Below the pieces are notes generated by a model that saw nothing but the letters and a program-made list of their open reading frames with translations, was not told where the DNA came from and made no database searches. The position numbers were made by a program, and so were the translations under genes. From Carex sylvatica (Eukaryota; Streptophyta; Magnoliopsida; Poales; Cyperaceae): a stretch of DNA of 37,707 nucleotides. Shown one piece after another: positions 9,833 to 20,589 of the stretch (position 1 is the stretch's first letter; every line of letters begins with the position of its first letter). The DNA lies in assembly GCA_964058845.1 (NCBI GenBank), contig CAXKVR010000437.1:1-37707 (forward strand), given 5' to 3'.

Positions 9833-11295
9833 TGCAGACTGAGTCAGAAAGTAGAATAAAAGAAAGGGGGAGTCCTCTTGGCCTCGATATATGGATAGAA
9901 TTAGGTGATAAAGATGTACAATTTTTTCCCTCTCAACCACAGGGTCCATCTCCTGAGGTAAGTGCTCTTGAATCTTTGAGAAAGTTACCACCTAGAATCA
10001 ATCGTGGAAAGGCTCCAGAGCTGTATGATCCACATTATGATCCGAAAAACCCTGCAAAATTTTCAATGTCTAATTTTATGACATTAAATAAACTAACAAA
10101 AGAAGCCGAAACTTTTGCTTTGAACTTGTCTTTAATACAAGTACCAAATAAAGTAGAAGAGACACTTGGTGATCCAAACTGGAGAAAGGCAATGAAGGCC
10201 GAGATGGAGGCACTCCAAAAGAACGAGACATGGTCTGTGACAGAATTACCTGAAAGCAAAAGATCAGTTGGATGTAGGTGGATATACTCCATCAAATACA
10301 ATGCCAATGGGACCATTGAGAGATACAAGGAAAGACTTGTTGCGAAGGGGTACACACAGATGTATGGAGTAGACTTTCAAGAGACCTTCTCTCCAGTTGT
10401 AAAATTGAACACTGTAAGGGTCTTATTATCCTTAGCAGCAAACATGGATTGGCCTTTGCAACAATTTGACGTGAAGAACACATTTCCACATGGAGAAATT
10501 GAAGAGGAAATCTATATGGATTTGTCACCCGTGTTTAAATATTCTGGACCAACAAATGCATTGTGTAAACTAAAAAAAGGTATTGTATGGTCTCAAGCAA
10601 TCTTCCCGAGCAATGAAGAAATATGGATTTGATAAGTGTGATTCAGATTGTACTATATTTATTAAACGAAAAGGAGATAAACTAACAGTGCTGATTATAT
10701 ATGTTGATGATATGATTATCACAAGAAATGATGAGGAAGAGATGCACAGAGTAGAGGAGAAATTATCACAAGAATTTGAAATGAAGAACCTTGGAAGACT
10801 CAAATATTTTTTGGAAATAGAGGTAATGAGGTCTAAGGAAGGTATATTTCTCTCTCAAAGAAAATATGTACTTGACCTTTTGAAGGAATTAGGAATGATT
10901 GAGTGTATACCCGTAGATAGTCTGATGGTACCTAACACTAAGGTTGAGACAAACCCTGATCAAATACCTGAGAATAGGGAGAGATACTAAAGATTAGTTG
11001 GAAAATTGATCTTCTTGTCACATACAAGACTCGATATTGCATATGTTGTAGGAGTAGCTAGTCAATTTATGCATTCTCCTAGTAAAAAACACATAGATCT
11101 GGTTATTTGAATTGTGAGATATCTAAAGGGGCCTTCTGGAAGAGATATTTTATTTAAAGCTCATGGACATCTAGACATTATGGGATATTCGGATGCAGAC
11201 TGGGCTAGAAGTAACACAAATAGAAGATCTACATCTGGCTACTTCACCTTTGTGGGAGGCAACCTAGTGACTTGGAGAAGCAAGAAACAAAATGA
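9832..11295 (+). pseudogene. Copia pol remnant, part 3: reverse transcriptase and truncated RNase H
   Basis: The RT begins with the copia landmarks DPNWRKAMKAEMEAL, ETWSVTELP, CRWIYSIKYNANGTIERYKE and LVAKGYTQ, then FDVKNTFPHGEI with the first catalytic Asp. Near 10575-10600 a frame change plus a small deletion remove about ten residues after the L-Y-G-L-K-Q motif. The second half carries the YVDD box at 10699-10710. A TAA at 10988-10990 and a TGA at 11108-11110 interrupt the connection domain. RNase H is recognisable in GYSDADWARS and RRSTSGYFTFVGGNLVTW, but the Athila-like element enters at 11296, right after a K-K-Q-N-D stretch. The remaining RNase H and the 3' LTR are not found in the window. 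Confidence 0.88.
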
Positions 11296-12699
11296 TGTCT
11301 CATTATGTGGCCTATAATCCTGACCAATTTCTGTACCAAAACCTGTGTTTTAAACAATCAAGTTGTGTCTATTTCATTGAATATATGTAGAATGTGATAC
11401 TGCTGCGTTTGTATTCTTATTTTGAAGTTGTGTCCCACCCTGAAGCGACCACAGACGCAACTCTCATCACTCACACGAGGGACATAGGCACGCAGATCGC
11501 GTCACACCTGACGCGGGTCGCGTCAAACTAATTCGAAAACAGAACTAAGTTGGAAACAAATCTTCAATGAAGGAAAGTCTGTCATTGGGCGATTATAAGA
11601 GAGAATTTCTGGCAACATAGAGGGCATTCTACTTTCTACATACCTCTTGAGCAAAATGGGGAGATTCTGAGAGTTTGGACTTGACGGCTAGCTTGGAGAC
11701 GAAGTTGAGAAGCGAGAAGACGAAAGTTTCTTAACAAATCTTCTTTGTTCTTTGGGTTTTGTCATGAACAATCTTCTTATCAATTGTTTTCCTTTCTTTT
11801 TACTTATGTCTGAGTAGATTCTTAGTTTTTAGGGTTAATATGTAGTTCAAAACTATGCTTTGTTATGCATGTTTGAATCTGTGTTGAATATTTGTGTTTA
11901 TTTGATTTGAGTATTATTTTAATTGCTTGGTTGAAATTGATTGAATGATTCTTGATTGTCTACTGTTAGATGTCTATAGCATCTTTTCTAGTATTTTGGC
12001 CTTGATGTTTCTTTCAACCAGACCAAGTATTTGAGGTAGGTCCTCAAGACCAAATAGTAACCGTAAGGTGAAGCTTTCTATTTATCGCAAGATAATAGAT
12101 ACCTTTAGTAAACCAAACAAGTAACTTAGGTTGAATACCAATAAAATGCAAGTTTGGGGTTGGAAACCTAAGAAGGTGAAATTGCAGTTATGTTACCAAG
12201 CATTAAACTGATAAAAGAGAGTTGAGATTTAGGAACATTAGGTACAATCAGTAGACCCTTACACAAGAAACTGACACAAAAACAAAGCATGCTTAACTCA
12301 CTCGATGCCCACGCGGATCGCGTCATACCTGACGTGGGTCACGTCACACAGGTCGCTTCTGAAAGGAAGCGGATCGCGTGAATGGTGCTGAGAGGCAGAG
12401 TGGAAGATGAAATTTGAAACTCTGGAAACGCCTTTTATATCTGATTAAAAACCAAACTTTACTTCTGTTATTTAATCATTGAATTTAGGAACTTAAACAA
12501 ACCAAATCAACATTTTTTCACTTCTAGTACCTAACTAATTTGAGCAGAGTCCAGTTTAGATTTAATCCGTCATGTGGATCAATACTTGATTTACTATACG
12601 ATAGGATTGTGCACTTGCAATTTTCATCGAAAGTATATTTAAGGTTTAAAAAGTATAGTTTGCTGTACTGAAACTTTGTAGTATACTCTCGTGCGAACA
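11296..12699 (+). mobile_element. 5' LTR of a non-autonomous Athila-like Ty3/gypsy element
   Basis: It starts TGTCTCATTATG and ends TGCGAACA, six bases before the primer-binding site, giving about 1.4 kb. It is highly similar to 16960-18170. Relative to that copy it lacks about 55 bp near 11425 and has about 23 extra bases near 11595. It also has an extra GC-rich palindromic word near 12318-12345. GC-rich words of the type CCTGACGCGGGTCGCGTCA occur at about 11490-11526 and 12306-12372. It inserts directly into copia RNase H coding sequence; the five bases to its left are AATGA, but the matching right-hand duplication is not found. Confidence 0.85.
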
Positions 12700-12705
12700 A
12701 GTTTT

Positions 12706-12723
12706 TGGCACCGTTGCCGGGGA
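12706..12723 (+). other. Athila-type primer-binding region
   Basis: TGGCACCGTTGCCGGGGA closely resembles the TGGCGCCGTTGCCGGGG sequence found just inside the 5' LTR of Athila/Calypso-type elements, where a tRNA (usually assigned as Asp) primes minus-strand synthesis. One CpG of that consensus reads CA here, consistent with deamination. It sets the LTR edge and the element polarity. Confidence 0.8.
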
Positions 12724-12908
12724 CGGCAATATTTATTTACTGGATTTTTGTTTTTTTTAGTTAATCTAGATTTTAACTCTATCTTTTCTTTATTTTTCTC
12801 TATCTCTCAGGAAAACTGGCCTACGTACCACCTCCCACAGGAAATTACCAACTGAGAAGCAAATGACCTCCTTTTGACGCGACCCGCGTGGAAGAGGCAG
12901 AGTTAGCG

Positions 12909-14119
12909 ATGAACGACCTGGAAAGAGAAGCCAGGGAAAGAGAGGCGAAAGAAAGGGAGAACTGGGAGAGAGAAGCAAGAGACAGAGATGCAGAAGCGGA
13001 TCTGACTGACAATGAGGACATGGGCGTCTTCGTGCCAAGGACCTTGCGCGAGTTCAATGTGCCTCGAGCTGGAGACGTGAGAGGCGCGATCAGGCTGCCA
13101 CGGATAGCAGGACATCAACCGAATTTTAATCTGAGAGTTGTCAACATTGTGCAGCAGAACACCTTTCACGGTATGGATCATGAGGATCCACATGCCCACC
13201 TGCAAACTTTTCTCGAGTGCTGTACCACCATTAAGACCAATGGAGCAACAGCTGATTACACCAAACTGGCTCTATTTTCTTTCACTCTTAGGGATAAGGC
13301 CAAGAAATGGTTAGGATCGTTACTTAGGGATTCTATCACCAACTGGAGGGATTTGTCCAAAATATTTTTGACTAGATTTTTCCCTCACAAGAAAACAGCT
13401 AAGGTAAGAACCCAACTAACCAACTTTAGACAGAGGTCCGATGAACACCTGAACGAAACTTGGGAAAGGTTAGGGACTTATAGTACTCTTGTCCACACCA
13501 TGGTCTCCCAGATTGGTTGCTTATCCAGACCTTTTATGATGGTTTGACTGACAGTACTCGTACCTATGTTGATTCTGTTGCAGGTGGAGCCCTAATGAAC
13601 AGGGGAGCTCAAGATGCCATAGATCTGATTGACAACATGGCGACAAATTAGCAATGGTCTGGCGGTGACAACACCCGAGCTGGAGGTGGCAGCAAATTTG
13701 AAGTTGACCAAATCACTGCGCTAACCGCCAAGCTGGATGCCATGCAGAAAGCATTTGATAAGTTGAGCGTGAGAGCAGTCAACCAGCAGCCACAATCCTG
13801 TGTCATGTGTGGGGACAAAGGGTACTCTTATGAGCATTGCCCACCGGCACAAAGGGATGAGGAACCCGAGCAGGTCAACTCTCTCAATGAGCAACAAAAC
13901 TGGAGGTGGAACCATAACAACCCCGCCCCATTCAACAACCCCTCAGGCGGCAACAATCAAAATTTCTACAACAATGCTTCTTTTCCCAACTCGAACAACC
14001 ACGCATTCCAATCCGATCAGTCCAAGCCATACATTGCTCCCGCTGTGAGCAACTTCATGCATGAGCAAGGGAAGATGAACCAGATGATCTTTGAACAAAT
14101 GCAAACATTGGTTGCTTAG
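12909..14119 (+). pseudogene. Athila-like gag remnant
   Basis: The open frame begins upstream, but the first ATG is at 12909, so I start there. The N-terminus is an Arg/Glu-rich, probably coiled segment (EREAREREAKEREN). The Retrotrans_gag core follows: FHGMDHEDPHAHLQTFLE, LALFSFTLRDKAKKWLGSL, then F-L-T-R-F-F-P. A frame change near 13500-13520 moves the reading into a frame with the typical Athila phrase FYDGLTDSTRTYVDS and A-G-G-A-L-M. A TAG at 13648-13650 interrupts that frame. From 13742 a further stretch contains a zinc-knuckle-like CVMCGDKGYSYEHC (CX2CX4-5HX-C layout is imperfect), then an Asn/Pro-rich tail ending at a TAG at 14117-14119. The product would be the capsid protein of the particle; this copy cannot make it intact. 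Confidence 0.8.
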
Positions 14120-14128
14120 AATAAGTTA

Positions 14129-15124
14129 ATGATAGAGCAGATGAGTCACCAAACTGCCTCAAGCCAACCAGAACCTGGAAGGCTACCTAGCCAACCAGAG
14201 GTCAACCCCAGAGGAGAGTTAAAAGCCATCACACTGCGAAGTGGGACTCATTATCAAGGACCAGCCATCCCTACAGCCCAGAGTACACCTGACGCGAGCC
14301 GCATCACTTCAACGCGCCTCGCGTCACCTCCTGAAGAAGAAAGTTCCAGTCACGTCAAGCACATGCGACTCACAGAGAATGTTGCCAATCTTGAGAACGC
14401 GACTCGCGTTATTGACACGCGGGTCGCATCGAAAGAAACTAACAGTCAGAAGAAGAAAGGGGCAGAGAAACCCCCACCATACCGGCCACCTATACCCTTT
14501 CCTTAGAGGCTAGCTGAGTCCAGACTAAACGAGCAGTTTGCCAACTTCATCCAAGTGCTCAAGCAACTACACATTACCATTCCATTCACCGATGCTCTGA
14601 CTCAAATACCAACCTATACCAAATTTCTCAAAGACATCCTCGTGAACAAGCAAAACTTGGGGGGGGAGCGTGAAACGGTGAAACTCACAAAGCAATGCAG
14701 CACAATCTTGAGTAGAGAACTCCCGCCCAAACTGGAAGATCCTGGCAAATTCTCAATTCCTTGCAAAATTGGGAAGGCTACCATCAAGCGAGCACTATGT
14801 GACTTAGGGGCCAGCGTAAGTCTCATGCCACGCACTATCTTTGAGTGCATAGGAGTAGGCGAGCTCAAACCCACGCGCATGACTCTACAGCTTGCTGATT
14901 CTTCTGTCAGGCTACCACTTGGAATAGTGGAGGACGTGCCGGTTCTGGTAGGCAAGTTTTACGTACCCGTTGACTTCATGGTAATAGAGATGGAGGAAGA
15001 CAAGAAAATCCCCATCATTCTGGGACGACCATTTTTAAAGATAGCTCGAACACTCATTGACGTGGAGAATGAGACTCTGCCTCTGCGAATTGGAGATGAG
15101 AAAATCCACTTCAACCTCAACTGA
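14129..15124 (+). pseudogene. Athila-like gag end and aspartic protease
   Basis: The first open stretch (14129-14506) contains GELKAITLRSGTHYQGP, a standard Athila phrase before protease, and several GC-rich words that translate into Thr/Arg/Ala-rich peptide. A TAG at 14504-14506 replaces what is normally Gln in the P-F-P-Q-R-L phrase. The second open stretch (14555-15124) is the protease: LEDPGKFSIPCKIG, then the active-site segment ALCDLGASVSLMP (Athila proteases use D-L-G-A-S), then IPIILGRPFL. It would process the Gag-Pol polyprotein. Apart from the TAG and a TGA at its end (15122-15124), the protease segment is uninterrupted and may be the best-preserved part of the element. Confidence 0.82.
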
Positions 15125-15813
15125 GCTATGAAATACCCATACGAACCAGAAGAACCAAAAACATGCTACGCGATCGACGTGGTTGATCAATTGACCAAGG
15201 AACAAAGCCATGAGGATTATGGTAATTTTTTTAAAAACTATCATGATTATTTATCTGAATTGCAGGAGAAGAAAGCTACTCAAGCGAAGGTGTGTGCATC
15301 AAAAGCAAAGTCCGACAATCTGGATGAAGCTGACGCGAGGTCTTCACGCGACCCGAGTGCATCTGATGCGGGATGCGTACCATAGTTCGAAGGCCAGGAG
15401 ATCAAGGAACGAGAGTCGGATGATGCTGACAGGAGGTTTTCACGCGACCCGAGCGCATCTGACACGGATCGCGTCACAGTCCAAATAGAGGCACCCCGCA
15501 TCACACCTGACGCGACCCGCGTAAAATCCCAAATAGAGTCGCCGACTCTTGAGTTCAAGCCTCTCGTAGCCAACTTCAACCTCTTGGATGATTTGAAAGC
15601 TCTGCAAATGAGAATTTGGAGCATTATAATGCAAGCTCAGCAAACTGTGATCGGGGATTTGATCGAGAAGTTCACAGGCACGAAACCAGCCACCTGCCAT
15701 GCCAGCAGAATCAGCGCCAATTCAAAGATGGGCACTCCGTCCAGATTCACCCGACCCACCTTCCACCAATTGGTGAGGTGCCCCCGCCTCACCCCTCACT
15801 CTATGTCTAGTTA
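15125..15813 (+). pseudogene. Post-protease linker of the Athila-like element, ending where pol should begin
   Basis: The 15128 frame encodes MKYPYEPEEPKTCYAIDVVD and NYHDYLSELQEKK, typical of the stretch between protease and RT in Athila elements. Two copies of a phrase around SRDPSASD are produced by the GC-rich words at about 15330-15375 and 15425-15475; a third GC-rich word lies at 15495-15530. The peptide PTLEFKPL at about 15541-15565 matches the L-E-L-K-P-L-P phrase that usually leads directly into RT. Here RT, RNase H and integrase do not follow; the sequence runs into an unrecognised tail that closes at 15812. The missing pol makes the element non-autonomous. Confidence 0.7.
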
Positions 15814-16940
15814 GTTTTCATATTTTCTCTTATTTACTTTTTCTTGTGTGAATTCAAGCATTGAGGACAATACTTCATTCGAGCTTGGGGGGTGGAATAG
15901 AAAAAAATTATATCTGCATTTAGGTCTTATTTACTTTTTCTTGCATTTGTAGGTGAAAAATTTGTGTGATTGTTAGGATTAAGGACTCGTTTGGAAAATT
16001 TTGGTTATGATTTGAATGGCTTTGAAAAATTGGAAATAACTCCATAGTTGATCAAAGAATTTCTTAGGATAGGATGTTTTGAGAAGTTGAAAAGATGAAA
16101 ACTTGAATTGTATTGAAAAAATATTTTGAAACTGAATTGTGCCTTTTAAAATTGGAAATAAGGATTTTAAACAATAGAAAGATTATGATATCCATTGGTA
16201 TGAAAGAATACCCTTGGATGTGTGTATTCATGATATCATTGTAAACTGTTGAAAATTGAGTAAAACTGAAAATTTTGAGAATAGAATGAGGACTCCGCTT
16301 ACCTATGTTACGGCGACATGACGTACTTATGGTAATGAGTCTTTGACACACTGCTCCGCTGGTTTACCCGATAAAGTGGCTGAGTTCATATCACAAGTGT
16401 GAGCTCATGTCATGGAAGGGTTGAACCAAGAGCATACAAATGCACTTTTGAATTAAAACGGTTGGGTATGGTTAACTACCTATAACTAGCCGGTTTTGTA
16501 CTAAGGATAAAGATAAAAGTGTCACAGAAGTTAAAAGCAACAAATAAAAGAGAAAATCTAAAATTTGCATGATATCAACACACGAAGTCTACAACTTTTT
16601 GACCTAAGCTTGTTCCAAGCTTGGGGGGGGGGGGGGGGGGAATGGAAAATCACCACAAACGAGGGTATAGTTTCAGTGAAAGAATGAAAGATTGATCAAT
16701 TCGAGTAATTAGTTTTTGCAAACATTAAAGCATCTCTGAATTTGAAATTTGATTAGTCAGTTTGTGGGGTGAATCAAAATTGATCAAAGAGAGACCAGGT
16801 TGTCCAAAATAATTCTCGAGGTTCTTGATAATAGCAACTCATGTGAGTTTTTCACAATTAGGAATTTAAATGAAACTTTGGTAAGTTTAGATACTGGCCC
16901 AATGCCTAGGTTTGGATTTTGCTTGAGGACAAGCAAGATT
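15814..16940 (+). other. 3' non-coding region of the Athila-like element with repeated G-rich tracts
   Basis: No coding frame is credible; the minus-strand frame at 16064-16351 is AT-rich noise. The region contains a GAGGACAA-type motif followed by CGAGCTTGGGGGGTGG near 15863-15894, and CCAAGCTTGGG running into an uninterrupted G run at about 16622-16641. These resemble the true polypurine tract at 16941-16952. This long untranslated 3' segment is usual for Athila and Tat lineages, which often carry an env-like or non-coding stretch here. Confidence 0.65.
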
Positions 16941-16952
16941 TAAGCTTGGGGG
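16941..16952 (+). other. Polypurine tract of the Athila-like element
   Basis: TAAGCTTGGGGG lies just before AATTTAA and the TGTCTCATT start of the 3' LTR. It follows the conserved TTGAGGACAAGCAAG motif. It would prime plus-strand DNA synthesis. Confidence 0.75.
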
Positions 16953-16959
16953 AATTTAA

Positions 16960-18170
16960 TGTCTCATTGTCTGACCTATAATCTTGACCAATTTCTGTAC
17001 CAAAACCTGTGTTTTAAACAACTAAGTTGCGTTTATTTCGTTGAATATCTGTAGAATGTGGTACTGCTGCGTTTCTATTCTTATTTTGCAGAAAACAGGC
17101 AAAATCAAGGAAGATGGCGAATTCATCAACTCCTAACGCGGGTCCCATCCCACCCTGAAGCGACCACAGACGCGACTCTCATCACTCACACGAGTGACAC
17201 AGGCATGCGGATCGTGTCACACCTGACGCGGGTCGCGTCAAACTAATTCGGAAATAGAACTAAGTTGGAAACAAATCTTCAATGAAGGAAGGTCTGTCAT
17301 TGGGCGATTAGAGAGGGCATTCTACTTTCTACATACCTCTTGAGCAAAAAGGGGAGATTCCGAGGATTTAGACTTGATGGCTAGCTTGGAGACAAAGTTG
17401 AGAAACGAGAAGATGAAAGTTTCTTCACAGATCTTATTTGTTCTTCGGGTTTTGTCATGAACAATCTTATCAATTGTTTTCCTTTCTTTTTACTTATGTC
17501 TGAGTAGATTTTTTAGTTTTTAGGGTTAAGATGTAGTCCGAAACTATGCTTTGTTATGCATGTTTGAATATGTGTTGAATATTTGTGTTTATTTGATTTG
17601 AGTATTATTTTAATTGCTTGGTTGAAATTGATTGAATGATTCTTGATTGTCTACTATTAGATGTCTATAGCATATCTTCTAGTAGTTTGGCCTTGATGTT
17701 TCTTTCAACCAGACCAAGTATTTGAGGTAGGCCCTCAAGACCAAATAGTAACCGTAAGGTGAACCTTTCTATTTATCGCAAGATAATAAATGCCTTTAGT
17801 AAACCAAATAAGTAACTTAGGTTGAATACCAATAAAATGCAAGTTTGGGGTTGGAAACCTAAGAAGGTGAAATTGCAGTTCCGTTACCAAGTTCATTAAA
17901 CTGATAAACGAGAGTTGAGGTTTAGAAACATTAGGTACAGTTAGTAGAGCCTTACACAAGAAACTGACACAGAAGCAAAGCATGCTTAACTCACTCGATG
18001 CCCATGCGAGTCGCATTACACAGGTCGCTTCTGAAAGGAAGCGGGTCGCATGAATGGTGCTGAGAGGCATAGTGGAAGATGAAATCTGAAATTCTGGAAA
18101 CGTCTTTTAGATCTGATTAAAAGCCAAACTTTACTTCTGGTATTTAATCATTGAATTTAGGAACTTAAAC
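16960..18170 (+). mobile_element. 3' LTR of the Athila-like element, truncated by an insertion
   Basis: This corresponds to 11296-12498 of the 5' LTR and stops at ...GGAACTTAAAC. The next base begins TGTCACACCCC of another LTR. The last ~201 bp of the LTR (equivalent to 12499-12699) are not found on the far side of that insertion. GC-rich words occur at about 17132-17180, 17195-17240 and 17999-18055. The last site is shorter than its 5' LTR partner and has several CG to TG/CA changes. Confidence 0.85.
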
Positions 18171-20500
18171 TGTCACACCCCGCGACCACGGATCGCAACA
18201 GTCCTCCGCCGTAAGCATACAACTCCGTGTATGCTTACAAGGCATTTCATCATACACTCAAAAATACACCACAAAATATGTAAAACAAGTCATATATATA
18301 ATAATCCAAGTACACGAGATTGGTACAAGTATAACCATCAAAGGTATCTCCTACGGATACCAACCATCAGGTATGACATAGAGAGCTATACAACAAAAAA
18401 TCAGTATATATAACTATACACATCTCTAGTCAAATAACAAAAATAACGACTATGATAAGGGTGACATATACCGAGGGCCTAATACTCGCGTGTCTCCTCA
18501 GACCCAGACCCAGTCACACCAGAACCTGTAAAAGTATCCAAAGGATGGGGGTGAGAATTTCATTCTCAGTGCGAAATTGCCACAATCAGGTTATTGGACT
18601 TGTAATCAGACTCTATTTTTACAAAATAAAACCCATACGAAATCACATTCACCGTTCTACCACAATATATATATATATATATGAATGCATATGCTTGACA
18701 ACAGATAATCAGATGAAATTCAACTAATGGAATTTTCAAAGTGAAGTTCGAACGAGAACATAATAGGTTTAACTCATTTAAATTAGGCTGGTAGTACCTA
18801 CAGATGTTCCACCGAGCTGGACCCTTTTTATCTGACCCTCGTTTGTAGGGTTACTGACACCTACAGACGTACTACCTATCTGGACCCTTTATCTGACACC
18901 CATCTACAGTGCTTTGGCTTAACCGTTTTCTAAAGTCTGGTTTGAAATCATATAATGAAAATTCACTTCGGAACTCAAGATATTGTAATATTCAATTGAC
19001 CTTCCAAATGTACTATCACGTAGGATAATACTCCCGAGCCATAGACGTCACACACAAGTCACCCACAAACACAATCATAATCACAATCAATAATCAACAA
19101 TCAACATATAAATATATGTATAGATTAAGTTACCCACCCCTCGTCCCAACCGGTACTGGAAAACATGAGGGCCGATCACCTAATGCGCCAGAAGGATCCT
19201 GGGATAAAAGTCAGCTTATACAGCTCAACTTTGCAAATTTCGTTCACAGGGTCAAAGTCAGCTATACAGCTCAACTTTACCAATTCAATCTCAATAATTT
19301 TCACAATCGACAATTTGTGGTGACTTCCAACCATAATCAGATCACAGAATAACAATTCAATTTGGCAACCAGACGAATATGCAAATCAACTATATCACAT
19401 GATTTCCAATAATTATGCAACAAATCAAGCATTCAACATGACAATCGAGCAATAATCTAATTTATGAAAATAATACATCAAACAAGTCCAAGAATCCTGC
19501 ACCTGATTACGACGAGCGTATAGCGAAGTTATGGATCAGGCGTCTTGAATTGCTCCACAAGGTCTGGTTCTACCGAGCTTACACCTATATTACACGTGTT
19601 CATTTGGTTTAGACTTGGTTCAATGGTTGGAAGGTTCGATTGGGTGACACGAGTTATTTTCTATTTTCTTAACCGAATTCGTATACTCTTTTTATTGGTT
19701 TCCTTATTTAACACCTCTTAACCATCACGCACTTTGCGATTAGGTCCTCTAAATCATATACCATCTTAATTTGGTAACAATTCATTTACTAGTTCACTAG
19801 TTCGGTTCCCGTAACAATTCAATTTACCGATTGGTTAACCCTAATTTGGTCGAACTTCGAATTAACCGATACACGTGCTAGCATTTCAAGATCAAAAGGT
19901 AACCCTACTGATTACAAGTCTAATTGGTCGGGTTAGCCTAATTAATCAATCACATTTTCAAATTTTCAGATTTAGTACCAAAAATCCTAAAACTGAAATT
20001 CCCAAAATTGAGATGAAATCGAGAAAAGAATCGACAAATAACCAACAAGGAAGCTCAAAGGAGAGCGATTACTCGAAATGGGTGCACAAATTTTGGGTTT
20101 AAACAAGAATCGCCACAATGGCGAAATTTTGGATTTTGAGAGAAGAGGAGAAAAGAGAAATGAGTACCAATAGGCGAGCTTGAAGAGATCTATGGCCGGC
20201 TTCTCGCTTCCACCTTCGATTTCCCGGGACTTTAGGCGGCTTGAGAGGGAGACGGAGCTCTCTCTCTCATTTTCTTCTTCTTTTGGCGGAACACACAAGA
20301 AAGAGGGGAAGGGACGGAGGAGAAAAAGAGAAAGGAAAAGAAAGAAATCTGAGTTTTGATTAAAAATCTCTCTGAGTACGGGTCGGCCACCCGCACTCAG
20401 CCCTTGTCAAAATTCAAACAGAACAGAAAACACAGAAGAAAACCCTAGTGCGGACGCACTCATTTTCAGTGCGGGTCAGTCACCCGCACTCATCACTTGG
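18171..20500 (-). mobile_element. Reverse-oriented copy of the long TGTGACA LTR family
   Basis: It starts TGTCACACCCCGCG, the reverse complement of the GGGGTGTGACA end seen at 9040. In antisense it follows the solo LTR and the 3080-4148 fragment: the ATAACCTGATTGTGG block (18570-18605), the ACCGGTTG-type and CATCTGTAGGTG-type blocks (18790-19190), and the GGACTTGTTTG block (19480-19500). Minus-strand pyrimidine-rich DNA at 20220-20350 looks like a transcribed leader. It has GC-rich inverted words (20375-20401 and 20450-20493) built from GTGCGGGT / ACCCGCAC. The left edge is exact; the far edge is an estimate, since neither the expected TG end nor a TAAAC duplication was found. Confidence 0.65.
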
Positions 20501-20589
20501 ACGAATTTTAGAACTTCAGAAAATAACTGTGGGATCACTCAGTTATTTAAAACAAGAAACAAACAATCGATAAATCATACCAAAATGAC

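Noticed and set aside
9677..9991. Minus-strand frame of 104 codons
   Set aside because: Shadow of the copia linker minisatellite and RT start on the opposite strand.
12888..12908. GTG as the gag start
   Set aside because: GTG is not a normal plant start codon; the first ATG in the same frame is at 12909.
12790..13205. Minus-strand Ser/Leu-rich frames opposite gag
   Set aside because: Shadows of the Arg/Glu-rich gag N-terminus; Ser/Leu/Pro bias is the expected antisense translation of GAG/AGA repeats.
11490..15530. CRISPR-like array suggested by repeated palindromic GC-rich words
   Set aside because: Spacing is irregular from tens of bases to kilobases, orientation is mixed, and the words sit inside a plant retrotransposon.
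16064..16351. Minus-strand frame of 95 codons in the Athila-like 3' region, considered as an env-like gene
   Set aside because: Wrong strand for the element, AT-rich composition, no signal peptide or membrane pattern I can defend.
19987..20298. Minus-strand frame of 103 codons in the reverse LTR, considered as a host gene
   Set aside because: It lies in the presumed transcribed leader of the LTR, is Ser-rich low complexity and has no matching frame in the solo LTR.
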